From Roseovarius spongiae (lineage in GTDB: Bacteria; Pseudomonadota; Alphaproteobacteria; Rhodobacterales; Rhodobacteraceae), in contig NZ_RAPE01000001.1 in the NCBI RefSeq assembly GCF_003651245.1, forward strand, positions 558,001 to 622,000: 64,000 nucleotides of DNA, in the 5' to 3' direction. Below, piece by piece: positions 58,524 to 64,000 of this stretch. Position 1 is the stretch's first letter; each line of letters opens with the position of its first letter. The notes beneath the pieces were generated by a model. The model was not told where the DNA came from. It saw only the letters and a list, made by a program, of their open reading frames with translations, and did not search any database. The translations under genes were made by a program, and so were the position numbers.

Positions 58524-60304
58524 TGGGTCAGCCTCAGGTTGACGACGTTCGAAGCGATGGAATTGAACGCATCGTTGATGTTGACGCCCTCGGCGCGGTA
58601 GTAGTGCGCGACGGACGAGGCGCAGTCCTTGAGTTCACCCTCGGCATGGCCGTTCTTGGGGATCTCGAAGCCGATGGTATAGACGATCACGTCCTTCTGC
58701 TTGATCGCGGTGCAGATCTTGTCCATGCGCTGGTCCTTCCACCAGCGGGACTCGTTGTTGCCGGTGTAGTCGTTCCAGGGGCCCCAGTTGCCGGTGATGT
58801 TGCCGTATTCACTGGGCGAAATCAGACCCCAGGCCATTTCCCAGCTCAGGCGCTCGGTCGCAATGTAGCCTTCCATGGTCTCGGGCAGGTCGTCGAAATC
58901 GTCCTCGTCCATCCAGCTGTTATGCTTGAGATCGCGATAGCGGTCGTCGTTCTTGTCGTGCAGGTAGTGGGCGGACTTGGTCTCGCCGGTGGCTTCATAG
59001 ACGCAAGCCCACTTCTTGTTGCTGCACTTGCTCTCGTTGTAGCTGATCTTGCTCTTCTTCTTCTTCTTGTAGGCGTACTGGAATTCCATTTCCTGATAGG
59101 TCACCTTGTAGAGGTCGGAATTCGGCCCGCGATAGCTGCTGTTGCGGCCAAAGTAGTAGCTGGTCGTGTTTTCGCCGTCGCCCATCATCACGATGACCTT
59201 GAGTGTCTCGGCTTCGTTGTATTGGGCGGGAACCGCGCCGACCAGGTCGCTGACCAGCTTGTTGCCATCCTCATCCGTCTTGCCGTTGAGGGCCGTCTTG
59301 ACCGGCTGGAACGCCGGGTCGAGCAGGCCGGCGCCCCATTTCATGCCCAGGTGCCCCGAGGTGTTGCCCCGGCCCTGGAACGAATCGATCTTGTTGTGCA
59401 GCGCGGTCTCGCTGATCGAGAACGGCAGGATGTCGGCGTAATCGTTGGTATAGCAGGATTCGCCGTTCACGTTGTCGAACGAGCCGTAGCGCGACGTATA
59501 GATCTGCTGGGTGCGCGGGGTCTCGGGGTCGATGCCCGTCTCGTCATAGTCGCCGTCATCCTGGAAGAAGCGGATGCAGCTGGAATAGTCATGCCGCACG
59601 TCGACGTTCAGCTCGTCGAAAATCTCCATTCCCGGCGTGACGTTCCAGCTGAACGGCACGACCGAGATCACCGCATCGCCCGGGTCGGCGCTGTTGAGGA
59701 TCTTGGTGACGAATTCCTTGGCCGAGGATTTCAGGTTCCTCAGCTTGTTGTTGCTGTTCATCGAACCGGAAACGTCGAGCACCATCGCCACCTCGAGCTT
59801 GGGCACGCGCCGCTCCGCGGTCGAGACGCCGCTGGCCTTGAGCGTCTTCACCCCGCTCAGATGCATCAGGTAGGTGTCGAGCTGCATCTCGGCGCTGGCC
59901 GTGACCTTGCTCGAATTGACGGTGCTGACGATGTCGGAATCTTCGCCCTCGGTATTGATCTCGTTCAGGTAGTCGGACATGCCCGCCTTGGCGAAGTAGT
60001 CCTCGACGATCGCCTTGGCCTTGGCCTTGCCGTCGATCGCGTAGGGTTCGCCCGCGGCGGCCAGAACGGCGGCGTCGAGCGTGTTCTGGATATGCGCCCG
60101 CTCCATTTCCTGGCGCGACACGTCGATGGCGATCCCGCCGGCGACGAGCATCAGCAGCAGGATGAAGAAGGAATACGCGACCACCGCGCCGTCTTCGTCG
60201 TGGACGAATTTCCGCAGCGGGGACGGAATGAAATGGGCGGAATTCGTGACATCCGCCGATGCGCGTGCATCACGCGAGAGCAGTACGGGAATCGTGCGTT
60301 TCAC
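58520..60304 (-). CDS. TadG-like protein with von Willebrand factor A domain
   Basis: A 594-residue protein with an N-terminal TadG membrane segment (about 37-60, VVAYSFFILLLMLVAGGIAI) and a VWA domain with MIDAS motif DVSGSMN (177-183) and MMGDGENTT in the later part. A lysine-rich insert (YKKKKKSK, near residue 410) with nearby cysteines interrupts the domain and may be a loop. VWA proteins bind other proteins through a metal ion, so adhesion or pilus assembly is expected. The motor genes tadA, tadB and tadC are not in the window. Confidence 0.85.
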   Translation of the reverse strand: MKRTIPVLLSRDARASADVTNSAHFIPSPLRKFVHDEDGAVVAYSFFILLLMLVAGGIAIDVSRQEMERAHIQNTLDAAVLAAAGEPYAIDGKAKAKAIVEDYFAKAGMSDYLNEINTEGEDSDIVSTVNSSKVTASAEMQLDTYLMHLSGVKTLKASGVSTAERRVPKLEVAMVLDVSGSMNSNNKLRNLKSSAKEFVTKILNSADPGDAVISVVPFSWNVTPGMEIFDELNVDVRHDYSSCIRFFQDDGDYDETGIDPETPRTQQIYTSRYGSFDNVNGESCYTNDYADILPFSISETALHNKIDSFQGRGNTSGHLGMKWGAGLLDPAFQPVKTALNGKTDEDGNKLVSDLVGAVPAQYNEAETLKVIVMMGDGENTTSYYFGRNSSYRGPNSDLYKVTYQEMEFQYAYKKKKKSKISYNESKCSNKKWACVYEATGETKSAHYLHDKNDDRYRDLKHNSWMDEDDFDDLPETMEGYIATERLSWEMAWGLISPSEYGNITGNWGPWNDYTGNNESRWWKDQRMDKICTAIKQKDVIVYTIGFEIPKNGHAEGELKDCASSVAHYYRAEGVNINDAFNSIASNVVNLRLTQ

Positions 60305-60428
60305 TTTGATACCTCACAGACCGGAGCCGGGTGTGACTCAAATTTCCTTGCGTCATTCTTCGTTGATCAGTGTGGCGAAAATAGGGCCGATAAGAATGAA
60401 AAATTGACGCAAATCAGCTAGTTGGGAT

Positions 60429-60455
60429 ACAGTTCCAGGGTTTTCCGGGAACTGT
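60429..60455. promoter_or_regulatory. Inverted repeat in the tadG-gdh gap
   Basis: ACAGTTCC (60429-60436) and GGAACTGT (60448-60455) form a perfect 8-bp inverted repeat with an 11-base spacer, in the 307-base gap between the divergent tadG and gdh genes. It could be an operator for either, or a stem-loop. No strong promoter pair is visible here: TTGACG at about 60533 lacks a matching -10. No other gene is seen in the gap. Confidence 0.4.
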
Positions 60456-60611
60456 TCGCGCGCCGGAAACAACGCCGCCGCGCTTCCCGCGCCGGCGCCG
60501 GCGGGCGGGGCGAACCGTCAAGCTGGACAATTGACGCAGGGGGCGTAACCTTGGCCGGGTGGAATGCACCGATGTCCGGGGACAGACGGACGGAATTCAT
60601 GGAGGGATGAC

Positions 60612-62048
60612 ATGACCGCAGCCAACTTCAAGGAACCCAGTTTCCGCGAGAGCGTCGATCTGATGTTCAACCGCGCGGTTGCGCTCATGGACCTCGCGCC
60701 GGGGCTAGAGGAAAAGATCCGCGTCTGCAACGCCACCTACACGGTGCGCTTCGGCGTGCGCCTGCGCGGGCAGATCCATACGTTTACCGGCTACCGCAGC
60801 GTGCATTCCGAACATATGGAGCCCGTGAAGGGCGGCATCCGCTACGCGCTCGCCGTCAACCAGGACGAGGTCGAGGCGCTGGCGGCGCTGATGACCTACA
60901 AATGCGCCCTGGTCGAGGCGCCCTTCGGCGGCTCCAAGGGCGGCCTGTGCATCAACCCGCGCGATTGGGACGAGGACGAGCTCGAGCGCATCACCCGCCG
61001 CTTCGCCTTCGAGCTGATCAAGCGCGACCTGATCCACCCCAGCCAGAACGTCCCGGCGCCCGACATGGGCACCGGCGAACGCGAGATGGCCTGGATCGCG
61101 GACCAGTACAAGCGCATGAACACCACCGACATCAACAGCCGCGCCTGCGTCACCGGCAAGCCGGTCAACGCCGGCGGCATCCAGGGCCGGACCGAGGCCA
61201 CGGGCCGCGGCGTGCAGTATTCGCTTCAGGAATTCTTCCGCCACCCCGAGGATATCAAGACCGCCGGCCTGAAGGGCGCGCTGGACGGCAAGCGGGTGAT
61301 CGTGCAGGGCCTCGGCAACGTGGGCTATCACGCGGCCAAGTTCCTCAGAGAAGAGGACGGCTGCCTGATCACCGGCATCATCGAGCACGACGGCGCGCTG
61401 ACCAGCGACAAGGGGCTCGACGTGGAGGCCGTGAAGAACTGGATCATCCAGCACGGCGGCGTGAAGGGCTATCCCGACGGAACCTATGTCGAGAATGGCG
61501 CGGCCGTGCTCGAGGCCGACTGCGACATCCTGATCCCCGCCGCGATGGAAGGGGTGATCAACCTCGGCAACGCCGCCAATATCAAGGCGCCGCTCATCAT
61601 CGAGGCCGCGAACGGCCCGACCACGGCGGGCGCTGATGAAATCCTGCGCGAAAAGGGCTGCGTCATCATTCCCGACATGTTCGCGAACGCCGGTGGCGTG
61701 ACCGTGTCCTATTTTGAATGGGTCAAGAACCTCAGCCATATCCGGTTTGGCCGGATGGGGCGACGCCAGGAAGAGGCGCGCCACAAGCTGGTGGTGGACG
61801 AACTCGAGCGGCTCAGCGCCGACAAGGAACTCGGCTGGACGATCAGCCCCGACTTCAAGCAGCGCTACCTGCGCGGCGCGGGCGAACTTGAGCTGGTGCG
61901 CTCTGGCCTCGACGACACCATGCGCGCGGCGTACCAGTCCATGCGCGAGGTCTGGCACACCCGCGATGACGTAAGCGACCTGCGCACCGCGGCCTATCTC
62001 GTCTCCATCGGCAAGGTCGCGGCAAGCTACCGCGCGCTGGGCCTCTGA
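60612..62048 (+). CDS. Glu/Leu/Phe/Val family dehydrogenase, probable glutamate dehydrogenase
   Basis: A 478-residue enzyme (MTAANFKEPSFRESVDLMFN). The substrate domain has KGGIRYA (73-79) and the catalytic lysine in GGSKGGLC (about Lys109), the Rossmann domain VIVQGLGNVGYHAAKF. It interconverts glutamate and 2-oxoglutarate with NAD(P). ATG 60612 follows GGAGGGATGAC. Length fits the longer bacterial GDH. Cofactor choice is not decided by the sequence. Confidence 0.9.
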   Translation: MTAANFKEPSFRESVDLMFNRAVALMDLAPGLEEKIRVCNATYTVRFGVRLRGQIHTFTGYRSVHSEHMEPVKGGIRYALAVNQDEVEALAALMTYKCALVEAPFGGSKGGLCINPRDWDEDELERITRRFAFELIKRDLIHPSQNVPAPDMGTGEREMAWIADQYKRMNTTDINSRACVTGKPVNAGGIQGRTEATGRGVQYSLQEFFRHPEDIKTAGLKGALDGKRVIVQGLGNVGYHAAKFLREEDGCLITGIIEHDGALTSDKGLDVEAVKNWIIQHGGVKGYPDGTYVENGAAVLEADCDILIPAAMEGVINLGNAANIKAPLIIEAANGPTTAGADEILREKGCVIIPDMFANAGGVTVSYFEWVKNLSHIRFGRMGRRQEEARHKLVVDELERLSADKELGWTISPDFKQRYLRGAGELELVRSGLDDTMRAAYQSMREVWHTRDDVSDLRTAAYLVSIGKVAASYRALGL

Positions 62049-62176
62049 TCCCGCGGCGCTGACGCCGCCGGGCGCCTCTCACCCTCCTCGGCCATGCGCG
62101 CGGATCATGCGCTTGGGCCATTGCCTTTTCGCGCGCGGCGCTGTTACGTCTCCGCGCGAATCTAGGGAGACATGCG

Positions 62177-63430
62177 ATGCGCTTTTCCGGCTGGCGCGTT
62201 CTGCGCGAGGGGCTGACCGGCAACAGGGGCTGGCGTCCGCATTGGCGCGACGCCGCGCCCAAATCCGAATATGACGTGGTCATAATCGGCGGCGGCGGGC
62301 ATGGCCTCGCCACCGCCTATTACCTGGCCAAGAACCACGGGATCGCCAATGTCGCCGTGCTTGAAAAGGGCTATCTCGGCGGCGGCAATGTCGGGCGCAA
62401 CACCACCATCGTGCGCGCCAACTACATGATGCCCGGCAACTCGGAATTCTACAGCCACTCGCTGCGGCTGTGGGAAGGGCTCGAGGCCGATCTGAACTAC
62501 AACGTCATGCATTCGCAACGCGGTCAGATCGTGCTGTTTCATTCCGACGGTCAGCGCGACGCGGGCGCGCGCCGCGGCAACGCAATGATAAACCAGGGTG
62601 ACGACGCCGAACTGCTGAGCCGGGCGGACCTGCGCCGGATGGTCCCCTATCTGGACTACGACAACGCGCGCTTTCCGATCTATGGCGGGCTGCTGCAACG
62701 CCGCGCCGGCACCGCGCGCCACGACGCGGTCGCCTGGGGCTACGCGCGCGGGGCGAGCGAACGCGGCGTCGACATCATCCAGAACTGCGAGGTGACCGGC
62801 ATCGACACCAAAGGCGGCGCCGTGACCGGCGTGCAGACCACGCGCGGCGCCATCCGGGCGCGCAAGGTGGCGATCATCGTCGCCGGTCGCTCCTCCCAGG
62901 TGGCGGCGATGGCGGGGATGCGCCTGCCGATCGAGAGCCACATCCTCCAGGCCTTCGTGACCGAGGGGCTGAAACCCTGCATCGACCATGTCATCAGCTT
63001 CGGCATGGGGCATTTCTACATCAGCCAGTCTGACAAGGGCGGGCTGGTTTTTGGCGGCGATCTGGACATGTACGCCTCCTACGCGGCGCGCGGCAACCTG
63101 CCGATGGTCGAACACGTGATGGAGGCGGGGATGACGCTGATGCCGATGATCGGCAAGGCGCGCGTGCTGCGCAGCTGGGGCGGGATCATGGACATGACGC
63201 CCGACGGCTCGCCCATCATCGACCGCACCCATATCGAGGGGCTCTACCTCGATGCGGGCTGGTGCTATGGCGGGTTCAAGGCGGTGCCGGGGTCGGGCTT
63301 CTCGATGGCGCATCTGGTGGCGACCGACCGCCATCACCCGCCGGCGGCGCGCTACCGGCTCGACCGGTTCCGCACCGGGCGCGGGCTGATGGACGAAGAA
63401 GGCACCGGCAGTCAACACAATCTGCATTGA
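62177..63430 (+). CDS. soxB: Sarcosine oxidase subunit beta
   Basis: A 417-residue flavoprotein of heterotetrameric, tetrahydrofolate-dependent sarcosine oxidase, which demethylates sarcosine to glycine. The FAD-binding loop VVIIGGGGHGLATAYYLAK (34-52), NVGRNTTIVRANYM (71-84) and the His182 region GTARHDAVAWGYA, the likely covalent FMN site, are present. C-terminal GLYLDAGWCYGGFKAVPGSG is typical. It starts a soxBDA order with soxD 59 bases later. In marine roseobacters it serves glycine betaine and choline breakdown. Confidence 0.95.
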   Translation: MRFSGWRVLREGLTGNRGWRPHWRDAAPKSEYDVVIIGGGGHGLATAYYLAKNHGIANVAVLEKGYLGGGNVGRNTTIVRANYMMPGNSEFYSHSLRLWEGLEADLNYNVMHSQRGQIVLFHSDGQRDAGARRGNAMINQGDDAELLSRADLRRMVPYLDYDNARFPIYGGLLQRRAGTARHDAVAWGYARGASERGVDIIQNCEVTGIDTKGGAVTGVQTTRGAIRARKVAIIVAGRSSQVAAMAGMRLPIESHILQAFVTEGLKPCIDHVISFGMGHFYISQSDKGGLVFGGDLDMYASYAARGNLPMVEHVMEAGMTLMPMIGKARVLRSWGGIMDMTPDGSPIIDRTHIEGLYLDAGWCYGGFKAVPGSGFSMAHLVATDRHHPPAARYRLDRFRTGRGLMDEEGTGSQHNLH

Positions 63431-63489
63431 GGCGCATGACGTGAGGGCGGAAGTTTGAGTATTTTCGGAACATTGAAAGCGGGGCTTGC

Positions 63490-63762
63490 ATGAGGATCAC
63501 CTGTCCGATCTGCGGGCCGCGCGACCGGCGCGAGTTCTACTACCAGGGCGCGGCCGTGGCGATCGAGCGGCCCGCGCCGGACGCGGGCGCGGAGGTCTGG
63601 GACGACTACCTGCACAACCGCGACAACCCGGCGGGGGAAACCCGCGACCTCTGGTATCACGAAAGCGGCTGCGCGGCCTGGATCGTGGTCACGCGCGACA
63701 CCAACACGCACGAGGTCATGGGCGCGGAACTCGCAGACGACGCAAAGGCGGAGCGGCCATGA
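63490..63762 (+). CDS. soxD: Sarcosine oxidase subunit delta
   Basis: A 90-residue subunit with the zinc-binding residues of the family: CPICG (Cys5 and Cys8) and YHESGC (about residues 56-61). It is required for the complex. The stop overlaps the soxA start (ATGA). Confidence 0.93.
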   Translation: MRITCPICGPRDRREFYYQGAAVAIERPAPDAGAEVWDDYLHNRDNPAGETRDLWYHESGCAAWIVVTRDTNTHEVMGAELADDAKAERP

Positions 63763-64000
63763 GGATCGCCGGCAAGGGCCTGATCGACCGCGCGCGCCCG
63801 GTGGGCTTCCGCTTTGACGGGCATCGCTACGAGGGGTTCGCGGGCGACACGCTGGCCTCCGCCCTTCTGGCCAACGGCATCCGCGTCATGGGCCGGTCGT
63901 TCAAGTATCACCGCCCCCGCGGCGTGCTGAGCGCGGGTTCCGAGGAGCCGAACGCGCTGGTGACCACCGGCCTTGGCCCCGCGCAGGAACCCAACGTGCG
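63759..64000 (+). CDS. soxA: Sarcosine oxidase subunit alpha, N-terminal part (cut by window edge)
   Basis: The first 80 residues of SoxA (MRIAGKGLIDRARPVGFRFD), with the 2Fe-2S-like N-terminal domain segment FAGDTLASALLANGIRVMGR and SFKYHRPRGVLSAGSEEPNA. The protein runs to about 1000 residues in relatives and carries NAD and tetrahydrofolate sites; these lie past the window. Confidence 0.9.
   Translation, partial: MRIAGKGLIDRARPVGFRFDGHRYEGFAGDTLASALLANGIRVMGRSFKYHRPRGVLSAGSEEPNALVTTGLGPAQEPNV

Noticed and set aside
58523-60421. A 632-codon open frame opposite tadG
   Set aside because: Shadow of a GC-rich gene; the minus strand has clear TadG, VWA and coupled starts.

Overview
The window is high-GC (except one island) and reads as the chromosome of an alphaproteobacterium, most likely a marine Rhodobacteraceae (Roseobacter-type) species. 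The basis is gene content and local order: etfBA beside a PduO-type adenosyltransferase and a HIG1 protein, hom-glpX-recJ, ccoNOQP, soxBDA and a DUF6473 protein. The species is not identified. No transposase, integrase, prophage or CRISPR array was seen.

Layout. 1-5821: fatty-acid and electron-transfer genes (hbd start, etfA, etfB), cobalamin adenosyltransferase, a small HIG1 membrane protein, a frameshifted SDR gene and an SH3-domain protein, mostly on the minus strand. 5959-8443: parC and tRNA-Arg(TCT). 8708-22690: the S10/spc/alpha ribosomal-protein superoperon from rplB to rplQ, with secY, adk and rpoA. It lacks rpsJ-rplC-rplD-rplW at its head. Two unrelated genes interrupt it: an antisense TIGR02466-type oxygenase and a solitary ectoine-synthase-like gene (ectC) that has its own promoter candidate and follows a strong terminator. 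Short GGTGGG...CCCACC palindromes sit in its gaps. 22765-26273: host-attachment protein, a hydrophilic protein, an HtrA/Deg protease and rarA. 26561-34122: a complete peptide-type ABC importer with two tandemly duplicated Tat-exported binding proteins, two permeases and a fused double ATPase. 34205-34585: two tandem paralogous membrane proteins of 39-40 residues. 34865-42788: carB, pabB, a cyclopropane-fatty-acid-synthase-like methyltransferase and aspS. 43088-47894: a cbb3 oxidase operon (ccoNOQP, a small protein, DUF2189, ccoS) with one overlapping small gene.

47895-50389 is the accessory spot: a degenerate tract and then a clearly AT-richer two-gene unit, a 301-aa soluble protein of no recognised family translationally coupled to a 186-aa four-helix membrane protein. 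The unit lies at the 3' end of tRNA-Glu(TTC), with its own promoter and operator-like repeats. This is the best candidate here for an undescribed system, perhaps phage defence, but function is inferred only from architecture and location.

50511-64000: recJ, glpX and hom (homoserine and gluconeogenic metabolism plus DNA repair in one minus-strand cluster), a lipoprotein, a TetR regulator with a palindrome at its promoter, a 3-hydroxyisobutyrate-dehydrogenase-like enzyme, three TadE/TadG pilus-type genes without secretion motor genes, glutamate dehydrogenase, and the start of a tetrahydrofolate-dependent sarcosine oxidase operon (soxB, soxD, soxA cut by the window end).
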